Source of the DNA: Nageia nagi
Taxonomy: Eukaryota > Pinophyta
NCBI GenBank assembly: GCA_050084985.1
Contig: JBITNC010000001.1
Coordinates: forward strand, 216,318,001-216,382,000
Direction of reading: 5' to 3'
DNA: 64,000 nucleotides
Shown here: one piece after another, positions 1-12,073 of the stretch
Position numbering within the stretch: the first letter of the stretch is position 1
How the letters are laid out: each line of letters opens with the position of its first letter
Position numbers and translations under genes: made by a program
Notes under the pieces: generated by a model
Told to the model about the DNA's origin: nothing
The model's database searches: none
What the model saw: only the letters and a program-made list of their open reading frames with translations

Positions 1-1260
1 AGGGCATATTGTAGTTTGAACTGAACATCAATATCAATTTGCAATAACAACATGTATATCTATTTCATATTATTTGAGGTTCAATGAAGATTGAAGAATA
101 ATTTTATTGTATGTTATTTTACATTCCAGCTCCATTTTCACTACAACAGGAATAGTTTAAAATCCTATAGGAATACATGGAAATACTTGGATAGTCAAAT
201 AAGGAAAAATGATTAACATGAAATCAAGACTAAGAAGGAAAAATCCTAAGGAATTGATTCAACCAAAAAGAAAATTTTGGATGGATTTGATGTTGAATAT
301 AATGTGAAATATTCATTAATTGAACCTTCCTTGCTAAATGATATTCTAAAATAATATTCCTTGAAGTATGGACCACTTTACATTGTACTCCCTTTATAGT
401 AGTAGCTAACTCTAGTATCATATCTAGGCACATTACCAAATGATAATATGAGAAATTTTATAAAGTTATATTAAATATGTAGTACCATGTGTATGGGATA
501 ATTGTAAATCTATATATATCTTATGGTTTCCTAAATAATTTATTTAAATCTTCCTACATAAGATATGCTATCATTAGCTCATGGGTGGTTTTTATTTTAT
601 AACTTTAATTAAAATTAATTAGACTATACAAACCACTTGAGGGTAATATTTTGATACCCATGGATCCCTAAGATATGTTCATGGAGATTCCATATTCTAT
701 AGTGAGCCTAACTAATAGATATGGATAGGCTAGTATCCTTGATAGGGTATTAGATGAGGATAGCAATTGATAAAACTATGGTTACTAGGTGAAGGTAATT
801 TAGTAGTCATACTAATTCTAGTTAAGCACATAGGATTATGATTATTTTTCATAGTTGATGAAATTTTCTACTTGTAAGAAAGTTTTCCTAGGATAAACTA
901 TCTACTCCTATGAGTAGGAGGGTTATCATTATGTGAAGATTTGTAACCTAGTGGATGTATGTTCTCTTGGGTGATATGGGCTAGGAAAAAAACATGCCAT
1001 GTACAAAATATCTACTACATAGTTCATGAAATAGAAATGGTGGGGAAACATCTAAGGTATCTCCTTAATTAGATGATCATTATGTAGTGCATACCAAAAT
1101 AGACTTGATCAAGGTTGGATAATCTAAACTTTGTCTAATCTTGCCATGTGAGTGTTCACTAGCTAGCAACATTGATAAGCTCATGTAGATAGTTTTTATT
1201 CATTTCTAGATATTTCAAGTGTTTAAACTATATAAATAAATATAAATTAGGTCTAAAATT
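1..1260. other. AT-rich sequence, no gene recognised
   Basis: No open frame of useful length on either strand and no motif I can name. The composition matches the decayed transposon DNA that follows. The last part leads straight into the copia RNase H fragment at 1265, so some of it may be more decayed copia pol, but I could not read a domain. Confidence 0.5.
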
Positions 1261-1264
1261 TAGG

Positions 1265-1535
1265 GTTTTGGATGTTTAAAATAAGAGGATGAATTACAAA
1301 TAGACTTGTAGCATAGCATAGCAAAAAGAAAAAATTATTATCCTTATCAATAATAGAAGTAAAATATATTGAAATAGTATCATGTTGTACTTAAGTAATT
1401 TCAATGAATAAAACTCTAAAAGATCTTTATATTTATTTTAGTGATCCTATTCCAATAAAGTATGATAATACAAGTGTTATAAATATTTCAATTAATCTAG
1501 TAATACACTCTAGTAAAATAATATTATTATAAGAA
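1265..1535 (+). pseudogene. Ty1/copia RNase H fragment, copy 1
   Basis: With frameshifts and stops allowed, this strand reads as the C-terminal RNase H part of a Ty1/copia polyprotein. The stretch around 1300-1340 resembles the 'SW.SKKQ' block. The stretch at 1420-1520 reads like 'KDLYIYFSDPIPIKYDNTS' followed by a decayed 'N.V.HS+TKHI' block, a late RNase H landmark of copia elements. No LTR, integrase or RT belongs to it nearby. It is followed directly by AT-rich arrays, and the same coding block recurs at 3010 and 3715. Assignment rests on motif reading only. Confidence 0.6.
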
Positions 1536-1924
1536 AGAGTGCAATTTTATAGAAAAGTATTACATTTTTATAAAGAAAATTACTTTTTTTAAAGAAAATA
1601 TTATATTCTTGTATTATAATTTCATAGAAAAATTGAATAGAAAATATTAAACTTTAACAGAAAAAATTAAATTTTCATACAAAAATTATATTTCTATACA
1701 AAAAAAACTTCTAACAATAAAAAAATATATTTTTATATAAAAACATTAAGTCTTACAAAAAAACTTACATTTTATAGAAAATATAATATTTCTATTAAAA
1801 ATAAACTTCTAACTAAACAAAATATTTTTTCTAAAAACATTAGCTTTTATAAAAATAAAATACATTTTAATAAAAAATTACATTTCAATAATAAATTATA
1901 TTTTTTATATAAAAATTTCTAATG

Positions 1925-2060
1925 CAAAACAAAAACATGGAACCATCTTTTAAATTTGAAGGAAAATGGAAAAAATGGTCAAAAGTTATGGCTCTAGCAA
2001 GGTGCATCATTTTTTCCATTGCATGCCTAATTAAATTTCATTTGCAATTTTGATAATTTC
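1925..2060 (+). repeat. Dispersed repeat, first copy (second at 4505-4640)
   Basis: A non-AT-array segment with words such as 'aaatggtcaaaagttatggc' and 'gcaaggtgcat' recurs with moderate divergence at 4505-4640. In both places it lies a few hundred bases after a copia RNase H fragment (1265-1535 and 3715-4140) and inside the AT array. The cassette 'RNase H fragment, AT array, this segment, AT array' was therefore duplicated as a unit. Confidence 0.65.
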
Positions 2061-3009
2061 TATAAGACTATTTTTTTATAAAAATATAACTTTTTCTATA
2101 AATATATAATATTATTCTATAAAAATATAAATTTTCTTATTAAAATGTAATCTTTTCTAAAAAACCATAATTATTTTTATAAAAATATAATTTTTCCCAT
2201 AAATATTTAACTTTTATATATAAAAATATTATTTTTATAGATCAAAATGTAATGTTATGTATAAATATAATATTTTTCTACTAAAATGTTATATTTTCTA
2301 ATAAAATATAATTATTTTATAAAAATATGATTTTTATGATAAAAATTATATTTTTCTATAAAAATATACCTTTTTATAAAAAGGATAATTTTTTCTAGAA
2401 AAATGTAAATTTTTTATAAACTTTTATATTCCATTTTTAAAATATAATCTTTCCTATAAAAATTAATATTTTTGATAAATAATTATTTTACAATAAAAAT
2501 GTAATATTTTTTGTATAAAAATGTAATCTTTATGAATTGATGGATAAGGGAGTTAGAGAAGTGGGTAGTTCAAAGCTCTTGGATATGGGAGGCCTTGGAT
2601 CAAAACTCTCTATCCCTAAAAGTTGGAACATACCTAAAATCCTATCACATTGATGGTAGGTATGGATGAGGTGGGGATCATGACTTCAATGGATTTTGAT
2701 GATGTGGATGCCCATATGTCATGAATCTAAGCTTAAGAGTTCATGGTGCCTTGTATAAGGGAAAAAAAATCCAACAAAATAAAAAAATATAATCTTTCCT
2801 ATAAAATTATAATATTTTATATAAAAAATCTAAGTTTTTATAAAATTATATTTTTATATAAAAATCAAATTCTTATAGTTAAAAATATTATTTTTATAAA
2901 AATATAATATTTTTTAATAAAATTTAATCATTAATAAAAAAATTAATTTTTTTAAAAAATATATTTTTCTAAAAAAATATAAATATTTTACAGGCAATTT
3001 GCATGGTTG

Positions 3010-3400
3010 CATGGTTTCAAGCAAGTATGAAAGAAACACATGTCATACTAGTAAAATACATCTTATAGTATCTTAAAGGAATAATGTATTATAGTCTTGG
3101 TACCCAAAAGCTAAGGATTTCATACTTATTCATATTTGGATGTTAAATGGATAGGTTACATATATGACAAGAAGAATGGTAATGGAGGTGCATTTTGTCT
3201 CAATGATAAACTTGTAGCATGGCATAGAAAGAAGAAAGAGTCATTATACTTATCCATAAGAGGTAGAATGTATTACAATAACATAATTTTGCACCTAAGT
3301 ACTTTGGATGAAGAAAAATTTGAAAGATTTTGGTATTCATTTCAATAAAGTCTTATAATACAACTACTATAAATATTTTAAAGAATCTAGTAATGCACTC
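3010..3400 (+). pseudogene. Ty1/copia RT end and RNase H fragment, copy 2
   Basis: From about 3028 the strand reads 'ETHVILVKYILQYLKGIMYY', the block that joins RT to RNase H in copia elements (usual form 'H...KRILRYLKGT..YGL'). After one frameshift an open stretch from 3136 to 3348 carries 'LDVKWIGYIYDKKNGNGGAF', equivalent to 'DADWAG..DDRKSTSG..F', and then 'LVAWHRKKKESLYLS', equivalent to 'SW.SKKQ..VALS'. The expected 'STAEAEY' block is altered, and the domain passes into AT array near 3400. Not functional. The same piece is repeated at 3715-4140. Confidence 0.75.
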
Positions 3401-3714
3401 CCACATGAAACATATTGTAGGCGAAGTAATATTTTTATAGGAAAGAGTATATTTTTATGGGAAAATATTATATTTTTATAAAAAAATTACATTTTTACAA
3501 AGAAAATTATATCTATTTTATAGAAAATACTATAATTTTTATTAGGATAGTTACACTTTAAAAGAAAAAATTATATTTTTATATAAAAAACAAATTTTTA
3601 TAGTTAGAAATATTATTTTTATAAAAATATAATATTTTTTAATAAAATTTAATCATTAATAAAAAAAATTAATTTTTTTAAAAATATATTTTTTTATAAA
3701 AATATAAATATTTT

Positions 3715-4140
3715 ATAGGCAATTTGCATGGTTGCATGGTTTCAAGCAAGTATGAAAGAAACACATGTCATACTAGTAAAATACATCTTATAGTATCTTA
3801 AAGGAATATTGTATTATAGTCTTTGGTACCCAAAATCTAAGGATTTCATACTTATTCATATTTGGATGTTAAATGGATAGGTTACATATATGACAAGAAG
3901 AGTGGCAATGGAGGTGCATTTTGTCTCAATGATAAACTTGTAGCATGGCATAGAAAGAAGAAAGAGTCATTATACTTATCCATAATAGAGGTAGAATGTA
4001 TTACAATAGCATAATTTTGCACCTAAGTACTTTGGATGAAGAAAAATTTGAAATATTTTGGTATTCATTTCAATAAAGTCTTATAATACAACTACTATAA
4101 ATATTTTAAAGAATCTAGTAATGCACTTCCACATGAAACA
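3715..4140 (+). pseudogene. Ty1/copia RT end and RNase H fragment, copy 3
   Basis: Near-identical direct repeat of 3010-3400, starting at the shared 'caatttgcatggttgcatgg' and ending in the same AT-rich array. It has its own small changes, for example an added 'ta' in 'ccataatagaggtag', which breaks the frame kept in copy 2. The two copies are about 0.7 kb apart, so the repeat period includes the intervening AT array. Together with copy 1 this suggests local amplification of one copia remnant. Confidence 0.75.
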
Positions 4141-4819
4141 TATTGCAGAAGAAGTAATATTTTTTATAGGAAAGAGTACATTTTTATGGGAAAATATTAT
4201 ATTTTTATAAAAAAATTACATTTTTACAAAGAAAATTATATCTATTTTATAGAAAATACTATAATTTTATTAGGATAGTTACACTTTAAAAGAAAAAATT
4301 ATATTTTTATATAAAAAACATTAAGTTTTATAAAAAAAATTACATTTTATAGAAAATAGACTTTTAATTATAAAAATTACATTTTTTTTTGTAAAAATAT
4401 TAGGTTTTATAAAAATAAAATACATTTTTTTATAAAAAAATATTACATTTTTATAAAAAATTACTTTTTTATATAAAAATTATTTTTTATATATAAAATA
4501 ATGCCTGATACAAAACACACATATGGAAACACCTTTTAAATTTTAAGGTAAATAAACAAAATGGTCAAAATTTATGGCTTTGGTAAGGTGCATTATTTTT
4601 TCTAGTGTATGCATAATTAAATTTCATTTGTAATTTTGATATTTTTCTATAAAAATATAATATTATTCTATAAAAATATAATTTTTCTATTTAGAATGTA
4701 ATCTTTTGTATATAAAAAAAATATAAAAATGGAATCTTTTCTAAAACACACAATTCTTTTATAAAAATATAATTTTGCCATAAATATTTAACTTTTAGGT
4801 CTTTTTGAGTGCCCTTACT

Positions 4820-5830
4820 TCCTGTCTCCATATACACTATCAAATTAATAGTTTTATCTATTTTTTCACTTGGTTTCTCATTGGGTTTTCAGCTTAGTTG
4901 AGGTGTTGTAATTTTTTGGGGAAGTAAACAAATATGGAAACTAGATTCTTCTACTTTCTTAACTAATTCTTCTATGATTTGAACAATTTTTTAATAGGGG
5001 ACACATAGAATATTGTTACATAGAGGGTTATCATTAGGGTTAGATGAGTGGTTGACAAACTTAGGGGTATATATATAATTCAATACTAAATTCATGCCAT
5101 AATGGGAAGATTCAATATGGGGTTCCTCAACCTAAGTATTGGGTGCAATTTGGGTTGATGTATGGGAGGATTCAACTATATCATCTAAGGGTTCAATAAG
5201 AAACATTGCCCATTTTTATGGACCATACGTGTGTTGTATAAAATATTCCCTACATAAAATGTAACTAATCTATGATTAATCAATTTATCAAATCCTTCTA
5301 ATCTAACACTTGTAGTCATTTTTTCATATACTTACATATAAATACTCATGGATATTGAAAATATTTTTAGATCCATATATTATAAAGATGAGTATTTTTA
5401 AATGGTGTCCCATGAAACTTTAAAATTAACCATCTCTAGTTAGATACTTCATCACCCATTTTGCCACTTCTTCCCATGGTGAAGAAATTTAACTATGTTT
5501 AATACCCTAAATATGCCTTGGTTTGGCATAGACATCAACTTCCTCTTCATCTTGAGAATGAAATTTTGAAGAAGGGCATTCAAATGGTGCCTCTCTAATA
5601 AATTTGTACCTTTAGCTAGACACCTAAACATAGCATTGATGGTGTCAAAATAAATTAGAATTATGTGACCTTGAACATCCATAAAATTTGATAAAAAAAT
5701 TTCTTTAAGTCCTTCAACATCTCTTCATTGTATCCTTAGAACTTATCAAATAAATGCATCTAACTTTGATGCTTAAAGATTTCCACTATGGTAATATTTC
5801 AATGTAATTCATTAGTGCTTTTGGATTTGT
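4820..5830 (-). pseudogene. Decayed coding-like stretch, not recognised
   Basis: On the minus strand this region reads as protein-like sequence in pieces. The best open piece is 5452-5682 (76 codons), with a readable 'MDVQGHIILIYFDTINAMF' start and a downstream 'FRVLNIVKFLHHGKKWQNG'. Upstream it continues, with stops, to about 5830. I recognise no family. It lies downstream of the end of B integrase on the same strand, so it could be an extra gene between pol and the 3' LTR of B, or part of an unrelated older element. Coding status is inferred from amino-acid texture only. Confidence 0.3.
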
Positions 5831-6984
5831 GTTTCCTCTTTTGGTCTCCCATAATTTGCACTTACTAAAGCTCTATAATTATGCACTAGAGTGACCATTG
5901 AAACTATATAAATAGAGTTGGAGTATTCTAGAGTACCTATGAGTATTGAATGAGGGTTTTAACCAAGGTGGTTCCATGCAAGATGGCTCACATGAGGTTT
6001 TTATCAAGTTTAAGATTACCAACTAGTTCCTAAGAAATGATGTGATTATGAAGTGATAAATTATAACATGTGGAGGAATTTTATTAAAAAAAACTACCAA
6101 TATACCATTATATGGAAATACCTCAATCATTCACCACCATGTGAGTAGTGTCTAAAACTTAGAACCATCATTTTAATAATGTAAAGAAATATATAATTAA
6201 TATTTTGACTAATGAAAAATATACTTTATCAATGTGAAGGTGATAATAGATCCATATGATAATATTTATAATGGATAATCACACCTTGGAGAAATGATGG
6301 TGCCATAATGGTAGTAATTCCCACCAACTCACCAACTAACCTTATGGAAAATGATGTAAATATAGAGGACCTAATTCTTAACTAGCTAATATATATGACA
6401 AGTGAACTCCTCTCCCATGTCTAAATTATAGATGTGGTACCCACAACACTTTATAGAATAATGGCATGGGAAAAAAATATCTACTACTGATATTGGCTAA
6501 AAATGTGTAAACTTGGTAGTGCAGTAACTGGGCATGTGGAATTACATAGGTATAATAGGAAATATATATATGTATCCACCTCAATTAACATAATTCTTGA
6601 GAAACATTCAGATGTAAATAATGTTATTTTAGAGGAAATGACTTTGTGGTGAATAATGATAGCAAAAAATGAGTGTAAAAATAATAGAGAATTCACTAGG
6701 ACCTGCATTGGCTATGCATAAGAAATTCAATAATGCTCTAATAAGTATTCATATTTAATTGGTTTTATTATTATTTTATATTTATTTATTTCTTTTTTAA
6801 TAAATCAAACTTATGAATGAACATAAAGGTTTGCACCCAAGTAGAAATTAGAGGTAGGATAATGCATAACTAATTGCTCTTGTATTCAACCATAATTATG
6901 AAATAAGATGATACTTTTACAAGATTAGCATTTATTCATGGATATATATTATTGATCAAGGAGGTGAGATGGAGGAAGAGGACC
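5831..6984. other. No gene recognised
   Basis: AT-rich sequence between the unrecognised minus-strand stretch and the end of B integrase. It would be the 3' non-coding region of B if B continues to the left, but no LTR boundary (TG...CA with an adjoining purine tract) was found here. One open minus frame at 6484-6708 has no recognisable features and is probably chance. Confidence 0.4.
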
Positions 6985-7108
6985 CTTATTCAATCAAGTG
7001 CATATCTACCACTTCCAATTGTTTGGTAAACTCCTCCTTTGTTAATGACATAGTATAATGTCAAAGCTAATGCCCATTAATAAGTAAAACTCTTTGGGAT
7101 CCATATAT
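6985..7108 (-). pseudogene. Element B integrase, extreme C-terminus
   Basis: The minus strand immediately left of A1 continues the integrase tail that stops at 15072. Across the joined target site it reads toward 'NGH.L.HY', followed by 'MSLTKEEFTKQLEVVDMHL', after one small frameshift. 'NGHRLK.Y' is the usual end of gypsy integrases, and the two arginine/lysine-type positions are stops here. This places the A1 insertion within the last 60 or so codons of B pol. Confidence 0.75.
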
Positions 7109-7113
7109 AAGTT
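7109..7113. repeat. Target site duplication of A1, left (aagtt)
   Basis: aagtt directly precedes the 5' LTR of A1 and is repeated at 15067-15071 directly after the 3' LTR. Five bases is the normal gypsy duplication length, and both sides carry B integrase sequence. Confidence 0.9.
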
Positions 7114-7967
7114 TGTTAACACATAAAAATGAATTTATGTTTTTAAATCAATAAATTAATGAAATATGCTTGGCCTAAATATATGTCTTGAATGTATTAA
7201 AGTGATAATATCAATGTTTGTCTTGAATATGAATTTTATAATGATTATCTTGAATATTACATGGATTATCTTGAATATTGCATGAATTATCTTGTTTATT
7301 GGTGTGCTTATCTTGAATATTGTGAATTAGCCTTATTTATGTAGATGCATGCTGACCCATGGGTTGTATTATCTATTATCTATATAAATAAGGGATCTAA
7401 TAGTAAGTCCACATAACAAGGATACACACGATCCTACATATGGTCTTGTAAGTGGCAACCCCTTAAGGTATCTCTTGGTACTGCCTACAAGGTTGTGGTT
7501 TGTGTACTTCCTTTTATGAGCTATCCTGACATCCATGATCTATTCTGATATCACACTACTATCTAAGACATTCATATTGAAGTTTTGGACTTGATCTAGA
7601 AGTTAAGAATCATCAAATGAAGGCTACCGGCACTCCTTTATGAACCAAAGAACACCGTTGATGCTCTTATATCACTGAAATGGACCACTCGCGGTCCTCT
7701 TTTTGCATCTTCATAGGTCACTATGTTGTTAGAAAGGTAGCTCATTATCAGTACATCACCAATATATTCATCTTTCATTTTTAGGTACATTCTATGAGGT
7801 AAGTACACAAATTACAGCCTTGGTTGGTACAATTACATTTCTGAATTGGTTATTTTGTTTATTGCTATTTAGAATAAATCGCTATCTGTAGCTCAAATAT
7901 AGATAATATTGAGTTTGTAGATATTTGTCTACTTATTTATTTGCACACTTAATTTTATTTGTAAACA
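7114..7967 (+). repeat. A1 5' LTR (854 bp)
   Basis: Starts TGTTAACACATAAAAATG and ends TTTGTAAACA. It aligns along its whole length with 14216-15066 and with the A2 LTRs. It holds two units of the 21-bp TTATCTTGAATATTG-type repeat near 7250, a TATA box at 7381, and a GGACC-N6-GGTCC palindrome at 7682-7697. Confidence 0.93.
7381..7390 (+). promoter_or_regulatory. LTR TATA box (A1)
   Basis: TATATAAATA, in the context 'ctatataaataaggg', is conserved in every LTR of the family (43980-43989 and 56865-56874 in A2). It is the only TATA-like site in a less AT-rich part of the LTR, so it probably sets the genomic RNA start about 30 bases downstream. Confidence 0.65.
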
Positions 7968-7969
7968 TT

Positions 7970-7987
7970 TGGTGAACCCGATGTGAA
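7970..7987 (+). promoter_or_regulatory. Primer binding site of A1
   Basis: TGGTGAACCCGATGTGAA starts two bases after the LTR end. A TGG at this place is the complement of a tRNA CCA end. A2 has the same site with ACGTGAA. I cannot name the tRNA with confidence; it is not the initiator-Met site (TGGTATCAGAGC). Confidence 0.7.
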
Positions 7988-8058
7988 GTACACATCATTG
8001 TACTAAAACCCTAAAGGTTTTAGTTAAGACTAATATCTATTTTGTGAGTGTTTTAGTC

Positions 8059-9276
8059 ATGGATCAGCTCAAGTTATTCTTGCGTAGTCTTTCAAAAAGA
8101 GATTTGGATGAATTATTGGGAGAAATTAGACATGATGATCCAAAGGGATCTAGAGGAATGTAAAATAGTGTTGAGGGTGATAATAGTAACTTTCAAGCTA
8201 CTATAGAAGGTATGCAAAGGTAGATAGATAGATTGGCAAGGGGATCAGCTCTGCCTAATGATTCTTTCGAATTTGGTAGTCCCCTATGCGATGAGATTCA
8301 TAGGCACATGCCACCATCTGACTATAAAGAGCCAAAATTTTGTAAGTTCAATGGTGAAGGAGATCCGAGAAGACATATACAAGGATTCAAGGATGAGTGC
8401 GAACTCAAAATTGGTATAGATCAAAGATTGCAAGCTAAATTCTTTCCCCAGAGCTTGGAGGGAGAGGCTCAAGTATGGTTTTATGCCTTACCTGAAGGGT
8501 CCATCACATCATTTGAGGAATTCAGTAGTTTGTTCCTAGAGCAATATAAGCATAACATCAAGAAGGAGATTATGCTATCAGATTTATGCGCTATCAAGCA
8601 AGGTAATGATGAGCAACTAGACAAATTTGTTGTAAGGTTTAAGAAGACATGGCAACAATTGAAGATCAAATTAATGGAAAAGGAGGTAAATAATATTTTT
8701 GAAGAAGCCATTATATTACCCTTTCAATCACATGTTATCGATTATACACATCTTACATTTTTGGATATGACGTATAAATTGTTAGAGAAAGAGAAAGTCC
8801 TTGTGAAGCTAGGGCTTGTGAAGTATGGTAGTAGTGATAAGACAAAAGCAAAGGATAAGAGATTGCAATCACCAAAGAAGGAGAAAACTATCCATGTGGC
8901 TGAGAAGACAAGTGAGACAAAGGAGAAGAAATTTGTGAGATTTCCCATACCTCCAAGACATATCCTAAAAGACCTTGTGGCAAAAGGGTTATTACAACCC
9001 TTACTTAAGCATGAAGAAGATCCTATAGCAGAAATACCCACTTGGTATAAGGAAGATAGGTATTGTGAGTATCATCATACTAAGGGCCATGCTACTAATG
9101 GGTGTGGAAACCTTAGGGATAGAATACAGAAGCTCATAGAAGATGGATTCTATGTGTGTCCGGTAAAGGTCAAAGATACAAGAGAAGAGCAACATGTCAA
9201 TATGATTTTTCTTGGAGATGCTTGTGAGGCTAGCATCGATGGGAGCTCCAGGCCCTCTAGAGGTATCATTTGGTAG
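8059..9276 (+). pseudogene. A1 gag, two early stops
   Basis: The frame runs from ATG at 8059 to TAG at 9274-9276, 405 codons, with no frameshift. In-frame stops lie at 8161 (TAA, where A2 has CAA) and 8221 (TAG, also present in A2). From 8233 it stays open for 347 codons. The core (about codons 80-200 of the full frame) is a retrotransposon gag domain: 'PPSDYKEPKFCKFNGEGDPR', then 'LEGEAQVWFYALPEGSITSF' and 'EEFSSLFLEQYKHNIKKE'. A lysine-rich linker follows. Near the end 'YCEYHHTKGHATNGC' is the zinc-knuckle variant (C, H, H, C) of Tat/Athila-type gags. Role: particle protein. The stop at 8221 is shared with A2, so it predates the insertion or arose twice at one methylatable CAG. Confidence 0.9.
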
Positions 9277-9658
9277 ATCAATGTAAAAAAAAAAAAAGTG
9301 AGAAAGAAAGAAGCTAGCAGTTAGTTCAAGTCACTAATAGACATCATGGTCAAGAGATTAGGGGGCTTCATAACATCATAACAGGAGCATCGGTGTTATA
9401 TTTCATGCTAATAGGACCGCCAGTGGTCCCCTTTTAGTGGAAAATAGGAGAAAGTCAAAATATTCCAATTCCTCCCATAGCATGAGAAGTCAAAATTTCA
9501 AGTTGTGTCATTGGCATTTGTTTGCAGGAATCATGGAACATCAATTTCATTCATCACAAGTATATGCACAAGAGCAAATTAGGTACCAAAATTTGTGTTT
9601 TATATATATATATCATGATCAAAATGTTTTTGTTTATAATACAACTAGATGAGATCAC

Positions 9659-11929
9659 CTAGAATCTCCTACTAGAGCCCCCTCACCCTACACTAGAGCT
9701 AGTAGCCCTGCTAGATGTGCCACCCCTGCACCATGCCTTGTACTTTTCTATGCATGCCTTGTCCTCACCGATCTATCTCTTGGCCTAGTGAAGCTGCTCA
9801 TAGAGGGCCTTGATCTCCTTGTTGGCTACCTATAGGTCCTGATAGATCCTAGTATAATCTCCTCCTCTGAACTGTAGATGACCCTATAGCTCTCTAATCT
9901 CCTCATCCTTCTAACTGATTTAACCATGTAGCCTAGCCATCTCAACCTTAGAATCTATGACATAGCATAAACATATCATGTTAATCCTTGGCATATCATA
10001 AAAAGTAGAAAATCAAAGCAAAGCAAAAGAGAAAATAGGTTACCATCATCATCCTCATCGTAGTCTTCCTCCTCCTAATCTATATCCATCTCATACTCAG
10101 GTTCATACTCATCCTGGTTTGGATCGGTCTCCTCATTATTATCATGACCTACATCTAGAGATGTGTCGTGAGCATATGTTGGGCTACTCTCTCCTCCACA
10201 CCCTCCCGCTATGAAGGGAGCATCCCATCTAGTTTGTATGTCCCCTGTGTCTTCATCCTCCCATGCATAGTCACCTGAGTCGGTATCATGAATACCTATG
10301 TGGTGAGGATAGCATTCCCTCCACCAGTCTAGGTAATCCATCGTATGGTTAGGTCCATCTATGTCATCATCGACCCCATAGTCAGATTCCTTACTAGGGG
10401 ACTCCTAATCTGAGTCCCAGTCAGGTACTAGATCATAGTCCTATAGGAGGTGCCTACTATGATAGTAGTGCACCACTATCCTATAGTCATACAGTATACC
10501 CTGTTGGAGGTTGAACTGATGGAGTACCTACTCTGGCCTGTATAGCTCCACTAGTGCCCTATGTGACTACATGTATGTAGGGTGTCTCACCCATGCCATC
10601 TCCTATATGTCCTCCTCCCACTCTAGAACACCTCCTCAATAGGGATGCCAATATATCTGTGCCTCCCATAGTAGGTCAAACCGTACCCACCATCCCTCTA
10701 GGTCCATGCTAGGAAAATCTAGTCCCTCTATCATTGCCCACCATTGCCAGGTGGGTACATCATTTGGCTAGTCTAGGGGCAACATCATTAGTCTAGAAAT
10801 GATGATGTGATCATATGCCCACACCTATAGTATCATAGAATGAGCTACCTATCTCCCCCCTCTCTCCACCTTTGCAAAGCCATGGAGGTCATGATAGAGT
10901 TATGCTAGTATCATGGGGCACCATGCATACTACTATCTATGTGTCACCATGTCTTGTATGATAGGAACCATGACCATAGGGAAGGTCTCACTACTCTTGT
11001 CTGGGTAGACAATAGCATCCAGAAGGTAGGCAATGAGGAGCCTCATCCGTAGGTCACCTCATGCTGGAGGATACTCTAACACATGTCTCACTAGGGACAC
11101 ACCCCTCTTCCTATGATTTACTTCATCTGACCCCATCAACCATGTAGCCCATACCTCTACCTATTCCAGGATAGGAATAGGAACCATGTTCACTAGCCTC
11201 CCCCTGATAGGAAGTCTAGTGATCCTATAGATATCCTCTAGTGTCACTGTGATCTCACCAGTCAGAAGGTGAAAGGTGTTAGAGTTTAGATCCCACCTCT
11301 CCATCAAAGCTATCAACATGTTGCGATCATGAAACACATAATTAGTAAATGTAAGGTAGCTGAAGGAAATGTCCTCTAGTATACTCTAAGCTTCATCAAT
11401 TTGTCACCATTGTTGGGCAGTGGTGAAGGTGACACTCTTGTTGGATGGTTGCATAAGGTATGAATGATTCTACAAGAAAAGAGTGATAAAAAGTAAGTCA
11501 ATATCAGATATGAAACAAAAATAGCAAAAAAAAATAGTATGGCAAAGAGGACCACCCACAGTCTAGACCAGTAAAAAAAAAGGACCACCCACGGTCCAAA
11601 CTAGGGTAGAAAGGACTGCCAGTAGTCCTATTTCTATAGAGAAAGGTTAATAAGATTTAGGGTACAAGTTTGTACAGATGGGTAAGGTACAGCCATGATG
11701 TTAGAAATTCAAAAAATGAAATGAAAAGGTAAAAATGATGGGCTAATGTATTCAATATAAAAACCCTAAGGGCAAACTTGGAAAATTAGTATGCAGGCAG
11801 CTAAAAATCTAAAGGTAGGTAAAAACATAGCAAGAAAAGGTAAGAGATGCAATGTACCTAATGACTAGTAGGAGAATCGGCCACCAAGGTAGCTCTGTGT
11901 CCATCCCAGCATGTGATTAGTAGGGCCAT
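9659..11929 (-). pseudogene. A1 antisense gene: plant mobile domain (PMD) protein, three exons
   Basis: The minus strand of A1 carries a spliced gene. Suggested exons: 11929-11858, 11469-10044 and 9954-9659, with GT-AG introns of about 388 and 89 bp; the 5' intron ends in a clear pyrimidine tract before TAG. Exon 2 reads in one frame with stops. Its landmark is 'LIALMERWDLNSNTFHLLTG', followed by 'EITVTLEDIYRITRLPI.G', the signature of plant mobile domain proteins (MAIN/MAIL1 family; related domains occur in transposons). An acidic tail follows (the open part is 10075-10341). Exon 3 reads as a charged coiled coil ending at TAG 9661-9659. Most stops are TAG at expected Gln or Trp positions. 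PMD proteins are nuclear and linked to transposon silencing; what the element gains is unknown. Exon limits are inferred but agree with both A2 copies. Confidence 0.8.
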
Positions 11930-12073
11930 AGTGTGTAGCATAGTAGTACAAGAAATATCACCTAGTGATAGCAACAAAATCACTAGCTAAACCTCTCTGA
12001 CTCAGTCTCCCAAGCTCTAAGATGCTCTTAGCTATGAAAATGATAGTGTGATCAAATGAGGAAGGGTGGGGCC

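Larger units (their letters stand above)
1536..4800. repeat. AT-rich degenerate minisatellite array around copia fragments
   Basis: Apart from the separately listed pieces, this stretch is built from short variable words of the type T(4-6)ATA(3-6)TTA, such as tttttataaaaatataa. Blocks of it fill 1536-1920, 2060-2530, 2770-3000, 3410-3715 and 4140-4800. A less AT-rich island at 2530-2760 has no match elsewhere in the window. The words are too variable for a simple microsatellite and look like a degenerate amplified motif. Confidence 0.7.

Noticed and set aside
8481-9195. Minus-strand open frames opposite A1 gag
   Set aside because: Hydrophobic shadows of the well-matched gag frame on the other strand; not kept as coherent genes in A2.
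8233-9276. Gag as an intact 347-codon gene starting at 8233
   Set aside because: That start is TTG, not ATG; the homologous frame begins at ATG 8059 and contains two stops, so the gene is treated as broken.
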